A stretch of 64,000 nt of DNA from Cellulosimicrobium cellulans (GCF_007679345.1 NZ_VEGH01000001.1:186001-250000), one strand, 5' to 3'. Positions 1-9,333 are shown, numbered from the stretch's first letter. Notes: generated by a model not told the origin, from the sequence alone. Numbers and translations: made by a program.

Positions 1-406
1 GGTAGGACTCGCGGTCGTGCACCCGGACGGTGAGGTCGGCCCGCATCGACGCGAAGAAGGGGTCGACCTCGGCCGCGCCGATCCCGGTGCGGCGCGCGGT
101 GCGGGCGAACGCGTGCACCACGAGGTTCGTCGAGTACCCCGAGGCCATCGCGCGGGCGGTCTGCGCCTCGAGCTCGTCGAGCAGCGCCGCCGCGTCGTCG
201 CCGCCGCGGGTGTCGACCACCTCGTCGGCGATCCGGACCAGGGCGTACACGGCCTCGATGTCCCGGCGGGCGCGCGGGCCGAGCAGCCGGGTGCCCAGGC
301 CGAACGACGTCGAGTAGCCGGCCAGGACGGCGCGGCTGGCCCGGGCGGCGGTGCGGTCGTAGAGCGCGGCCGACGCGACCCGGACGGGCGGGCGCGTGGC
401 GGTCAC
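1..406 (-). CDS. crtB: phytoene synthase, N-terminal part (runs off window)
   Basis: Joins two GGPP molecules to phytoene, the first committed carotenoid step. Only the first 135 codons are present. Reading from GTG at 406 gives a squalene/phytoene synthase start: YDRTAARASRAVLAGYSTSF near residue 16, then RRDIEAVYALVRIADEVVD, which holds the first Asp-rich substrate-Mg motif, and FFASMRADL near residue 120. The GTG overlaps the TGA of the upstream crtE (GTGA at 403-406), so translation is probably coupled. The assignment is firm; the C-terminal half and the second Asp motif lie outside the window. Confidence 0.9.
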   Translation of the reverse strand, partial: MTATRPPVRVASAALYDRTAARASRAVLAGYSTSFGLGTRLLGPRARRDIEAVYALVRIADEVVDTRGGDDAAALLDELEAQTARAMASGYSTNLVVHAFARTARRTGIGAAEVDPFFASMRADLTVRVHDRESY

Positions 407-1560
407 GCCGTCGCCCCGGCGACCGCGTCGAGCAGGTCGGTGAGGTAGCGGGCCAGCGGCTCGGGCAGCCCCTCGGCCGCGGTGGTCCGCGCCGTCCGCA
501 CGGCGTCCGCGCGCACCAGCCGCGCCTCGTCGAGCGCACCGGACGTGGCGATGACCTCGCGCACCCGGGCGGCGTCCGCCTCGGTCAGGTCCGGGCGTCC
601 CACGGCGGCGTCCAGCACGGCGCGGTGCCCGGCGTCCGCCCGCAGGTACGCGAGCCGCAGCAGCTCCGTCCGCTTGCCCTCACGCAGGTCCGACAGCACC
701 GACTTCCCGGTGAGCCGCGGGTCGCCGAACACCCCGAGCTCGTCGTCGAGCAGCTGGAACGCGACGCCGAACGCGGTGCCGAACCGGTCGAGCACGCCGA
801 GCACGCCGTCGTCCGCCCCGGCGAGCACGGCGCCCGCGCCGAGCGGGCCGCAGCACGAGTACACCGCCGTCTTGAGCTCGGCGACGCGCAGCGCGTCCAC
901 CGCCGTGGGGCCGTGCAGGGCGCCGGTGACGTCGAGCAGCTCCCCCGCGACGGTGGTGTCGACCGCGCGGGCCAGGGACCGGACCACGCGCAGCGCGACC
1001 TCGGGGGGCACGGGCGCCGAGGCGGCGAGGTCGAACGCGGCGGCGATCGCGACGTCCCCGCCGAGCAGGCCGGCGGCGAGCACCGGGTCGTCCGCGGCGG
1101 CCCCGGACACCCCCCGGGCCGCGAGCCGGCGCCGCGCGGTCCCGGTGACGTTCGGCCGGCCGCGGCGGGTGTCGTCGTGGTCGAGGACGTCGTCGTGCAC
1201 CAGCATCGCGGTGTGCAGCATCTCCTGCGCCGCGGCGACGGGGGCGACGGCGGCGAGGTCGGTCCCGCCCAGGCCGAGGTACGCGGCAACCGTCAGCCGC
1301 GGGCGCATCAGCCGGCCGCCACCGAGCTGGTCGCCGACCGCGCGCCACAGCGCGGCGTGCTCGACGGCGAGCTCCCGCGCGCGGGACCGGCGGGCGGCCA
1401 CGTCGTCGACCAGGAGCAGCCGGACGGCGGCGAGGCCGTCGTCGACGCGAGCGGCCAGGTCGGGCGCCGGGCGCGACGGCACGTGCGCGCGCGCGTGCGA
1501 CGCCGGGGCGTCGGCCACGAGACCGCCGCCCGCGTCCGCTCGGGTGCGGGCACTGCGCAC
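403..1560 (-). CDS. crtE: geranylgeranyl diphosphate synthase (polyprenyl synthetase)
   Basis: Trans-prenyltransferase that would make the C20 precursor for the phytoene synthase encoded directly downstream. About 385 residues. The first Asp-rich motif is LVHDDVLDHDDTRRGRP near residue 120 and the second is LLDDELGVFGD near residue 270, both with the spacing normal for the family. Start GTG 1560 has GGGAGG just upstream. A dyad overlapping a TATGCT -10 box lies about 25 nt upstream (separate entry). It is the first gene of a crtE-crtB operon. Other chain lengths cannot be excluded, but the neighbour makes GGPP the likely product. Confidence 0.88.
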   Translation of the reverse strand: MRSARTRADAGGGLVADAPASHARAHVPSRPAPDLAARVDDGLAAVRLLLVDDVAARRSRARELAVEHAALWRAVGDQLGGGRLMRPRLTVAAYLGLGGTDLAAVAPVAAAQEMLHTAMLVHDDVLDHDDTRRGRPNVTGTARRRLAARGVSGAAADDPVLAAGLLGGDVAIAAAFDLAASAPVPPEVALRVVRSLARAVDTTVAGELLDVTGALHGPTAVDALRVAELKTAVYSCCGPLGAGAVLAGADDGVLGVLDRFGTAFGVAFQLLDDELGVFGDPRLTGKSVLSDLREGKRTELLRLAYLRADAGHRAVLDAAVGRPDLTEADAARVREVIATSGALDEARLVRADAVRTARTTAAEGLPEPLARYLTDLLDAVAGATA

Positions 1561-1584
1561 GCGTCCTCCCTGGGCTCGAAGAGA

Positions 1585-1602
1585 TGCTCAGCATACTGAG
1601 CA
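1585..1602 (-). promoter_or_regulatory. crtE promoter with operator-like dyad
   Basis: A perfect inverted repeat, TGCTCAG-CATA-CTGAGCA on the plus strand, has 7-bp arms. On the minus strand its centre reads TATGCT, a good -10 hexamer for crtE, so a bound protein would block the promoter. Carotenoid promoters in actinobacteria are known to be repressed by MarR-type CrtR or by MerR-type LitR/CarH proteins; which would bind here is unknown, and no such regulator gene is in view. Confidence 0.55.
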
Positions 1603-1695
1603 CCTGGCGCGTCGCCACCGGGGCGCCGGCCACGCCGCCGACCGCCGCAGGACCGTCGCCCCCGCACCGCGCGCCCGCCTGCGGTGCACTCTGCC

Positions 1696-2304
1696 TCATC
1701 GCGCGCGCGAGCGCACCACTCGCGGGCGCATCGCCGGCCCGGAGCCCGGGCGGGCGGGCAGCGCCGCCAGCAGGACCAGGGCCCCGGCGCCGACCGTCAG
1801 CACCGTCCCCGGGACCCCGGTCAGCAGCCGCCCGACGCGCGGCACGTGCACCACGGCGCGGCGCGTCCCGTCGGGCAGCGCGTACTCGCCCGGGTCGTCC
1901 GCGGCGTTCGCGTCCCCGCGCAGCGTCGCGAGGACGCGCCCGTCCGCGGTCGGCCGCAGCGCGGCGACCCGGTGCGTCACCGGGGTCGCGCTCCCGGCCA
2001 GCGGCACGGTGACCACGTCGCCCACGCGCACCGCGGTGGCCGGGACCGGGCGGGTCACCACCAGCGTGCCGGCGGGCATGCCCGGGGCCATCGACCCGGA
2101 CAGCAGCACCACGGGCCGCCAGCCGGCGAGCAGCAGCGCGACGACCGCCGCGGCGCACAGGACGCCCACCACGGCGGCGACGTCGACCACGCGACGGGCG
2201 AGGCGCTCGACGGCCGCCCCGGTGTCCCCCCGGCACCCCGCACGGGTGCGGCCGGCGTCCGGGCGCGCCGTGCACGGCCGCGCGTGCAGCGGCCGCAGCC
2301 TCAC
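1696..2304 (-). CDS. SipW-type signal peptidase I (S26B family)
   Basis: Membrane serine protease predicted to cut the signal peptides of the TasA-like and RCC1 proteins encoded upstream. About 202 residues. A transmembrane segment near residue 35 (VVDVAAVVGVLCAAAVVALL) is followed by the catalytic-Ser box LLSGSMAPGMPAGTLVV and then by THRV. The His in place of the usual Lys is the mark of the SipW/archaeal/ER branch. A second hydrophobic segment lies near the C-terminus (LLTGVPGTVLTVGAGALVLL). The start is GTG 2304, which overlaps the RCC1 stop codon (GTGA); the frame stays open upstream but would overlap that gene. It is the last gene of the cassette. Confidence 0.82.
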   Translation of the reverse strand: MRLRPLHARPCTARPDAGRTRAGCRGDTGAAVERLARRVVDVAAVVGVLCAAAVVALLLAGWRPVVLLSGSMAPGMPAGTLVVTRPVPATAVRVGDVVTVPLAGSATPVTHRVAALRPTADGRVLATLRGDANAADDPGEYALPDGTRRAVVHVPRVGRLLTGVPGTVLTVGAGALVLLAALPARPGSGPAMRPRVVRSRAR

Positions 2305-3560
2305 GGCGGGGCGTCCCCGCCGGCCGTCGGGGGCCACCCCGCGATCGGCACCTCGATCCGGAACGCGGTGCGCGGCGTCGTCGTGCCGTCGCCGAGCTGG
2401 CCCTGCTCGTTGCTGCCGGCCGCGGCGAACGTCCCGGAGCCGGCCTCGTACAGGGCGTGCGCCCCGCCCCCCGCGACGGCCGCGGCCGTCGACCCGGGCG
2501 CCAGCTCCACCGGCTGCGGCGTGCCGTAGACGCCACCGGGCTCGCCGATCCCGAGCTGACCGCCCGCGTTCGACCCCCACGCCCACAGCCGGCCCGCGCC
2601 GTCCCACGCCCACTGGCCGGGCTCGCCGGCGACCGGCGACGACACGACCGCCCCCGCGACGTCGACCAGGCCGGCGACGGGCTCCGCCTCCCACGCCGTC
2701 GTCGTCAGCAGCCGCCCGGACGCCGTCCACAGGAGCGTCCTGCGGGCGCCCGCCGACACGCCGACCACGGGATCGTCGTCCGGCAGGCCGGCGACGGTGC
2801 CGCCGGCCGTCCCGCCGACGTCGTCACCCCACGCCACCACGCCGTCGAGCGCCACGGCCACGCCGTGGAACCGCCCCGCGGACGCCGCGACCACGGTGCG
2901 CGCGTCCAGCCCCTGGGCGGTGACCCGCGCCGGCGGATCCCGGTCGGTCGAGGACGGCCGGCCTAGCCGGTTCCCGACCACGCCCCAGGAGTACAGCGCC
3001 CCGCCGGCGGTCCAGGCCAGGTAGAAGTACCCGCCGGCGTCCACCCCGACCACCTCGTCGTCGAGGTCGTCGAAGAACGTGGCTCGCTGCGGGACCCCCG
3101 TGTTGATCCAGATGTCCGGGTTGCCCCACGTCCACACGCCCCCGTCACCGGTGAGCGCGATGCCCAGGTCGACGCCGGCCGACGCCTGCACCACCGGCAG
3201 CCCACCCGGCACCGGCACGTGCGCCGGGCGGGTCCCGAAGGGCGTGCCGGCCCCGGAGCCGAGCTGGCCGACGTCGTTGCTGCCCCACGAGAACAGCCGC
3301 CCGTCCGAGTCCCAGCCGAGCGACCAGGCGTCGCCCGCCCCGATCCCGCCGCGGAGCAGCTGAGGCTCCGCGTCCACGGCGCCGAGGACCGTACGGGCGG
3401 TGCCGTGGTCGGCGAGCAGCGCCGTCGACGGCCGGATCGCCGGTGCCGCGAGCAGGGCGGCCACGGCGCAGCACGCCACCACCATGCGGAGCGGGGCGCG
3501 GCGGTGCCCGGCCCGGCCGCCGCCGCGGACCCACCGGGCGCCGCTCAGGCGGCCGCGCAC
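2301..3560 (-). CDS. secreted RCC1-repeat beta-propeller protein
   Basis: About 419 residues. A basic N-terminus precedes a hydrophobic core (RMVVACCAVAALLAAPAI) and then TALLADHGTA. That ending resembles the SipW-dependent signal of the neighbouring TasA protein (YALFSDSGTV), so the same peptidase may process both. RCC1 blades follow: RLFSWGSNDVGQLGSG, GGVWTWG, ALYSWGVVGNRLG, RLWAWGSNAGGQLGIG and AAAGSNEQGQLGDGT. RCC1 propellers usually bind proteins; no enzymatic motif is seen. GTG 3560 has GGGAGG six bases upstream and overlaps the previous gene by 16 nt. The ligand and the exact cleavage site are unknown. Confidence 0.72.
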   Translation of the reverse strand: MRGRLSGARWVRGGGRAGHRRAPLRMVVACCAVAALLAAPAIRPSTALLADHGTARTVLGAVDAEPQLLRGGIGAGDAWSLGWDSDGRLFSWGSNDVGQLGSGAGTPFGTRPAHVPVPGGLPVVQASAGVDLGIALTGDGGVWTWGNPDIWINTGVPQRATFFDDLDDEVVGVDAGGYFYLAWTAGGALYSWGVVGNRLGRPSSTDRDPPARVTAQGLDARTVVAASAGRFHGVAVALDGVVAWGDDVGGTAGGTVAGLPDDDPVVGVSAGARRTLLWTASGRLLTTTAWEAEPVAGLVDVAGAVVSSPVAGEPGQWAWDGAGRLWAWGSNAGGQLGIGEPGGVYGTPQPVELAPGSTAAAVAGGGAHALYEAGSGTFAAAGSNEQGQLGDGTTTPRTAFRIEVPIAGWPPTAGGDAPP

Positions 3561-4138
3561 CGGGACCTCCCTCGCAGCGCGCCACGCACCAGCAGCACGC
3601 CGGCGGCGAGCAGGACGGCCGCCGCGAGCGCCAGCGCACCCACCTCGCCGCCGGTCGCGCCGAGCGCACCCGCGCCGGGGTCGGCGGCGGTCGCCCCGGA
3701 GCCGCCCCCGGCGCCGGTACCACCACCGCCGCCACCGGGGCCCGCGCCGGCCCCGGGCCCACCAGGTCCGGCGCCGGACGGGCACTCCCCGCCCGGCAGC
3801 GCGGTCGCGGTCCACGCGAGGGTCGACGCGCCGGTGGCACCCTGCAGCTCGTCGCCCGCCGCCGCCGGCAGCGCCACCTCGACGCGCACCCGGAGGATCT
3901 CACCGGCGGGCACCACGGGACGCCCCTCGCAGGCGGCGGCGCCGTCCCAGCCGTACCCCACGTCGAGCGGCACCGCGGCCTCGAACAGCGCGCCCTGGTC
4001 GTGCTGGGTCCAGGCGAGCAGCACCGGGACCCCGGAGTCGTTGCGGACGGTCACCTCGCGCACGACCGCCGCACCCGGAGAGATCCCGGTCACGTCGAGC
4101 ACCGCCGGGTCGACGACCACCGACCCGGCCGCGCTCAC
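3545..4138 (-). CDS. cassette protein with C-terminal sorting-like tail
   Basis: About 197 residues, no recognised family. The N-terminal two thirds look like an extracellular beta-sandwich (SPGAAVVREVTVRNDSGVPV). Next comes a Gly/Pro-rich linker, then LGATG, a hydrophobic stretch (ALALAAAVLLAAGVLLV) and a basic tail (RGALRGRSR). That resembles an LPXTG-type sortase signal or a simple membrane anchor. Oddly, no signal peptide is visible. GTG 4138 overlaps the TasA-like stop (GTGA), and the frame upstream of it is Arg-rich shadow of tasA. Either a start is missed, the protein is made by frameshifting from the preceding gene, or it leaves the cell another way. Confidence 0.6.
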   Translation of the reverse strand: MSAAGSVVVDPAVLDVTGISPGAAVVREVTVRNDSGVPVLLAWTQHDQGALFEAAVPLDVGYGWDGAAACEGRPVVPAGEILRVRVEVALPAAAGDELQGATGASTLAWTATALPGGECPSGAGPGGPGAGAGPGGGGGGTGAGGGSGATAADPGAGALGATGGEVGALALAAAVLLAAGVLLVRGALRGRSRCAAA

Positions 4139-4716
4139 GTCGACGCCTGGCCCGCGGTGAACGGCAGGTCCACCTGCACGGACTGCCCCGCGACGCCGAC
4201 GCCGGCGCCCGCGTCGACGGTGACGACGAACGTGAGGGTCAGCCCGGTCGCCGCCGTCCCGCCGGAGCCGAGCTCGAGCCCGGTGAACGCCGCGGCGGTC
4301 AGCGGGCCGTCGTAGAGCGTGCCCGCGGTGGTCTCGCTGATCCGGACGGACATCACGTCCTGCAGCTGCTCGTCGCCCGGGTCGTCGTTGACCACGACGG
4401 GGGTGCCGAGCGCCAGCGTGGCGGGCACCGAGCCCGAGTTGTACGCCACCAGGTCGCGGGTGACCGAGACGCCGGGCGCGAGCGCGTCCCCGCCGTCGAA
4501 CGTCACGACGTACGGCTCCGGGGCACCGTCGACGTCCGCGTCGAACTTCAGGTCCAGCGTGCCGGCGGTGAACGTCGTGCTGACCGTCCCGCTGTCCGAG
4601 AACAGCGCGTACGAGCCGACCGCCGCCATGACCGCGACGACGCCCGCCGCCCCCAGCATCCGCGCCCGCCCCGTGATTCCCCTGCTGCGGCCGGAGCCGC
4701 ACCCTTCCTGGACCAT
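4135..4716 (-). CDS. TasA/CalY-like protein with SipW-dependent signal
   Basis: About 193 residues. The N-terminus has a basic patch, a hydrophobic core (MLGAAGVVAVMAAVGSYALF) and the SDSGTVSTTFTAGTLDL segment typical of TasA/camelysin-type proteins cut by SipW peptidases. The remainder is a predicted beta-rich domain (SVTRDLVAYNSGSVPATLAL). Family members form matrix fibres (Bacillus TasA) or surface proteins. It is the first of four overlapping genes, the last being the peptidase. ATG 4716 is preceded by GAGGAG. Peptidase M73/camelysin annotations belong to the same superfamily; protease activity is not implied here. Confidence 0.75.
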   Translation of the reverse strand: MVQEGCGSGRSRGITGRARMLGAAGVVAVMAAVGSYALFSDSGTVSTTFTAGTLDLKFDADVDGAPEPYVVTFDGGDALAPGVSVTRDLVAYNSGSVPATLALGTPVVVNDDPGDEQLQDVMSVRISETTAGTLYDGPLTAAAFTGLELGSGGTAATGLTLTFVVTVDAGAGVGVAGQSVQVDLPFTAGQAST

Positions 4717-4880
4717 CGTCGCTCCTCGGACTCCAGCGGCTGAATGTGCTGATGAGACAGAAATTAGGCGCCGCCGGCACCACCCCATCCCGTTCCGCGT
4801 ACCTACGGAGATCCACCACGAACGATCGCGATCGAACACGAAGCACCATGACCGGCCGCTGACGGCGCTACGCTGACCCC

Positions 4881-5843
<963 letters not shown>

Positions 5844-5850
5844 CCGCCCC

Positions 5851-6792
5851 TCACCGCCCCAGGCGGGAGAGCCCCTCCGCGAGCACGCCCTCGGACCCGG
5901 CGTAGATCCCCTCGGCCCGCGGCCAGTGCACGACGACGTCCGTGAACCCCAGGTCCGCCGCGCGCTCCACGCCCTCGACCAGGGTGCCGGCGGACTCCAG
6001 CGAGAACACCGGCGCGCCGTCGAGGCTCAGGTACAGGTCCGGGACCCGGCCGCCGGGCGCGAGCCGCCCGGCGATCTCCCGCAGCTGGTCCACCTGCTCG
6101 GCGACCCCGGCCCACCACGCCTCCTGGGCGGCGGCCGGAGTGGCCGGCTGCTCGTCGGGCGCGAGCACCGGGCCGTAGGTCGCCCAGCCCTGCCCGTACC
6201 GGGCGGCGAGCGCCATCGTCCGGGGACCGGCCGCCGCGACGACGAACGGCGTGCGCGGCCGGGCGATCGTGCCCGGGTGCATCCGGGCGCCGTGCGCCTC
6301 GTAGAACGTGCCCTCGTGGTCGGTCACCGGGTGGGTGAGCAGCCGGTCCAGCAGCTCGACGAACTCCTCGAACCGCCGGGTCCGCTCGCCCCGGGTCGGC
6401 GCCGGGCCGAGGACGCCCGCGTCGAACCCCTCGCCGCCGGCGCCGAGCCCGAGCAGGAACCGGCCGCCGGCGACGTCGTCCAGGCCCATGACGTCCTTCG
6501 CGAACGGCACCGGGTGCCGGAAGTTCGGCGACGCCACCCACGTGCCCAGCCGGATCCGCTCGGTGACCGCGGCGGCCGCCGCGAGCAGCGGGACGGTGGC
6601 GAACCACGGCTCGTCGGCCAGCGACCGCCACGCGAGGTGGTCGTACGTCCAGGCGTGGTCGAACCGGTACTCCTGCTCGGCCCGGCGCCAGGTGTGCCGG
6701 GCGTCCGCCCAGCGCTGCTGCGGCAGCAGCACCACCCCGAGGCGCGGGCGGCCGGGGCGCGGGGCGGCGGTGGGTGCGGTCTCGGAGGTCAC
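5851..6792 (-). CDS. LLM class flavin- or F420-dependent oxidoreductase
   Basis: Luciferase-like TIM-barrel oxidoreductase of about 313 residues. Typical elements are RLGVVLLPQQRW at the start, GTWVASPNFRHPVPFAKDVMGLDD in the N-terminal half (split here only for description), FLLGLGAGGEGFDA and the late FVVAAAGPRTMALAARYGQGW. The substrate cannot be read. The start is taken as GTG 6792 because TACGCT lies seven bases upstream (6800-6805, minus strand), a leaderless arrangement, whereas upstream codons give low-complexity sequence. No flavin reductase gene adjoins it, so an F420-type cofactor is a fair guess. Confidence 0.75.
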   Translation of the reverse strand: MTSETAPTAAPRPGRPRLGVVLLPQQRWADARHTWRRAEQEYRFDHAWTYDHLAWRSLADEPWFATVPLLAAAAAVTERIRLGTWVASPNFRHPVPFAKDVMGLDDVAGGRFLLGLGAGGEGFDAGVLGPAPTRGERTRRFEEFVELLDRLLTHPVTDHEGTFYEAHGARMHPGTIARPRTPFVVAAAGPRTMALAARYGQGWATYGPVLAPDEQPATPAAAQEAWWAGVAEQVDQLREIAGRLAPGGRVPDLYLSLDGAPVFSLESAGTLVEGVERAADLGFTDVVVHWPRAEGIYAGSEGVLAEGLSRLGR

Positions 6793-6824
6793 GGACCCGA
6801 GCGTAACCACGCCGCGCGCGCCCC

Positions 6825-8735
6825 CTACAGGTGCAGCGGCGTCAGCTCCTCGTACGCCTCGACCGGCGCACCGGCCAGGCACAGCTCAACGATCTGCCGG
6901 CCCAGCGGGTCGAGGTCGTCGGTGAGGAACTGCTGCAGCTCGCTGGCGAAGAACCCCTGCAGCACCGCGGCCCCGGTGTCGTAGGCCTCGGGGCCGACGT
7001 GCGACTGGTACTCCGGCTGGAGCAGGGTCGGCCGGATCTGCTGCCCGTCGAGCTTCATCTCGGTCGGCCGGTAGCCGAACAGGGCGCAGCGGGCCGGTGC
7101 GAGCTGCTCGCGCCGGATCCGGCCGCCGCCGCGCCGGGCCAGGTACTCGCGGGTCAGCCACTCGGCGGAGAAGCCCACGTGGTACGCCCCGATGTGCTGG
7201 TTGGGCGTGAGCACGTACCGGGTGCGGTCGTGGGTGACGAGCTGGCGCAGCAGCAGGTTCGCGGCGGCCACCTTGGTGCCCGTCGAGAACGGCCAGTACG
7301 ACCCGACGCCCTCGGCGACCATGCCGCCGTGCGCGAGCGCCGAGGTGACGTCGGCGCTCTCGCCGATCGAGGGGTTCTTGTCGCCGCGCGGGGCGATGAG
7401 CCGCCAGATCCACGCCAGCGCGGGCGGCACCACGTGCATCATGCCCATGATCCCGTAGGTGGGCGCGTCCCGGGTGCACAGCGGCATCCGCACGCCGAAG
7501 GTGCGGACGTCCACCTGCTGCGGCTCGTCGACGACGTGCCTGACCGACGACCGCGGGATGACCACCCGCGGGTTCGGGCACCGCCGCCCGGTGGAGTCGA
7601 GGGTGTGCTCCCAGGGCAGGGCCGTGGCGCCGGGGACGCCGTCGATCGACAGGAACACCAGCGGCTGCTCCGGCTCGATGATCGCCCGCTCCAGGGCGGC
7701 GTCCTCGCCGTACGACGTCAGGTTGTCCACGCGGACGAACCAGCCCGCCTCGGCGTCGGACACCGTGAGCCGGCCGTCCCCGACCTGGACCGACGGGTGG
7801 CACAGCGTCATGTCGTCGGTGACCGGGGCCAGCGCCGACGTCTCCCCGAGGGTCAGGTGGTACGGCTCGTCCCGCACCAGGTTGGTCCCGACGAGGATCC
7901 GCCCGTCGTCCTCACGCCGGATCTCCTGGCACATCTCGGACTTGCCGCCGCCCGAGGCGCCCTCGTGCATGATCACGGTCTCGTTCTCGTACGGGGTCGT
8001 CACCCGGACCGAGGAGGCGTGCGCGGTGAGCCAGCCCTCCTGCTCCCCGATGTCGAGCAGCACCGAGAACACGCCCTTCTTGGCGCTCGGCCCCGGGTAC
8101 AGGTTGTACGCCCAGACCTCGTGCAGCCGCTCGGAGCGGTCGTGCACCACGACCTGGCGGCCGCCGAACCGGGTGTGCCGGAACGGCGGGGCCACGTAGA
8201 GGATCGACCGCGGGTCGAACGGGCCGAGCTCGGCGAAGGTGACCCAGCCCTGCAGGTCGACGAGCGTGAGGGCGAAGAAGGCGGCGTTCGCCGGGCAGAT
8301 CGCCAGCGACGGGTACCCGACGGCGGGCCCGCCGGCCCGGAACGGCACCACGACGAGCTCCTGCGTCCCGAGCCACGCGAGCGTCTCCGCGCGGACCGGG
8401 TCGAAGTCCTCGCCGTAGACGTCCCGGTACCGGGGCTTGTCCGTCGGCAGACCGTCCGCGATCCGCATGCAGTCCGGGTCCCGGCGGCGCATGTAGTCCT
8501 CGGGGTAGTTCACCGCCAGGCCGTTGCGGCAGCGCGCGACGTCGGCCTCCCGGTAGGGCGCGCCGTCGACGTCGTACTCGACCGCGAAGGTCGGGCCACC
8601 GTCCGGGCCGAGCGCCAGCTCGTACAGCTCGGCCCGGGAGCGCGGCACGATCACGCGCGGGCTGGCGTCGAGGGCGGCGCGGACGTCCCGCGCGAGGTGG
8701 ACGCAGGACAGGTCGAGGGTCAGGTCCGCGGTCAT
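6825..8735 (-). CDS. DUF4914 family protein with PEPCK-like P-loop
   Basis: 636 residues, matching the length of the uncharacterised DUF4914 family. A Walker-A-like loop HEGASGGGKSEM sits near residue 255 and resembles the kinase loop of ATP-dependent phosphoenolpyruvate carboxykinases and HprK-like folds. Further family-like blocks are VNYPEDYMRRRDPDCMRIADG near residue 75 and NPSIGESADVTSAL plus YWPFSTGTKVAAANLLLRQL in the C-terminal half. No signal peptide or membrane segment is seen, so it should be cytosolic. ATG 8735 has GGGAG eight bases upstream. The reaction is unknown; a nucleotide-using small-molecule kinase or lyase is an inference from the P-loop only. Confidence 0.72.
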   Translation of the reverse strand: MTADLTLDLSCVHLARDVRAALDASPRVIVPRSRAELYELALGPDGGPTFAVEYDVDGAPYREADVARCRNGLAVNYPEDYMRRRDPDCMRIADGLPTDKPRYRDVYGEDFDPVRAETLAWLGTQELVVVPFRAGGPAVGYPSLAICPANAAFFALTLVDLQGWVTFAELGPFDPRSILYVAPPFRHTRFGGRQVVVHDRSERLHEVWAYNLYPGPSAKKGVFSVLLDIGEQEGWLTAHASSVRVTTPYENETVIMHEGASGGGKSEMCQEIRREDDGRILVGTNLVRDEPYHLTLGETSALAPVTDDMTLCHPSVQVGDGRLTVSDAEAGWFVRVDNLTSYGEDAALERAIIEPEQPLVFLSIDGVPGATALPWEHTLDSTGRRCPNPRVVIPRSSVRHVVDEPQQVDVRTFGVRMPLCTRDAPTYGIMGMMHVVPPALAWIWRLIAPRGDKNPSIGESADVTSALAHGGMVAEGVGSYWPFSTGTKVAAANLLLRQLVTHDRTRYVLTPNQHIGAYHVGFSAEWLTREYLARRGGGRIRREQLAPARCALFGYRPTEMKLDGQQIRPTLLQPEYQSHVGPEAYDTGAAVLQGFFASELQQFLTDDLDPLGRQIVELCLAGAPVEAYEELTPLHL

Positions 8736-8931
8736 GTGGGGGCTCCCTACGCGTCGAGGCCTCGGGGCGCCGCGGGGGCGTCACCCGGGGCGCGCCGCGG
8801 CACCGGGGCGGCGGTGCGGGCGCGCTTGACCGAGACATTACGAGCGCAGGGGTCGCCGCAGACGGGACCTTGGCCCCCTACCCAGGCGCGGTCGCGCGGC
8901 ACGGGACCGGCGCGGGGCGGCGCGGCGCGGG

Positions 8932-9285
8932 TCAGGCCCAGCCGAGCTCGTGCAGCCGCTCGTCGTCGATGCCGAAGTGGTGCGCGACCTCGTGCACGAC
9001 CGTCACGGCGACCTCCTCGGCCACCTCCTCGCGGTCCGCGCAGATCGCCAGGGTCGGCCGGCGGAAGATCGTGATCCGGTCCGGCAGCGACCCGGCGGCC
9101 CAGAACTCGCCGCGCTCGGTGAGCGGCACCCCCTCGTACAGCCCGAGCAGCTCGGGGTCGTCGGCCGGGGCGTCGTCCTCCACCAGCACCACCACGTTGT
9201 CCATCCGGGCGGCGAGCTCGGCCGGGATGAGGTCCAGACCGTCCCGGACGGCGTCCTCGAAGTCCTCGCGCGACATGTCGATCAC
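8932..9285 (-). CDS. minimal zincin metallopeptidase-fold protein
   Basis: 117 residues, the size of the small actinobacterial metallopeptidase family (Zincin_1/DUF1025). The C-terminus carries HEVAHHFGIDD, an HExxH motif with a downstream His/Asp able to bind zinc. The N-terminus (REDFEDAVRDGLDLIPAELA) and the middle (LGLYEGVPLTERG) also match. No export signal is visible. The substrate is unknown. The GTG at 9285 gives this length; an internal ATG three codons later is an alternative. It lies tail-to-tail with nothing and just upstream, in opposite orientation, of the tRNA cluster. Confidence 0.75.
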   Translation of the reverse strand: MIDMSREDFEDAVRDGLDLIPAELAARMDNVVVLVEDDAPADDPELLGLYEGVPLTERGEFWAAGSLPDRITIFRRPTLAICADREEVAEEVAVTVVHEVAHHFGIDDERLHELGWA

Positions 9286-9303
9286 CGGCCCATCCTCGCC
9301 GAT

Positions 9304-9333
9304 TTGGCGGATCAGCAGACCTGCCCGTAGAGT
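9304..9333 (+). promoter_or_regulatory. predicted promoter of tRNA cluster
   Basis: TTGGCG and TAGAGT are separated by 18 nt, a good housekeeping sigma promoter about 40 nt before tRNA-Glu. It could drive all three tRNA genes, which have gaps of 38 and 41 nt and no terminator until after tRNA-Phe. Confidence 0.55.

Noticed and set aside
2302-2730. N-terminal extension of the signal peptidase frame
   Set aside because: The extension is an out-of-frame shadow of the RCC1 gene; the GTGA overlap start gives a normal-sized peptidase.
4823-4834. CGATCGCGATCG palindrome in the tasA-galE divergent region
   Set aside because: A 12-bp perfect palindrome, but built from simple CGATCG units with no symmetric flanks; not enough to claim an operator.
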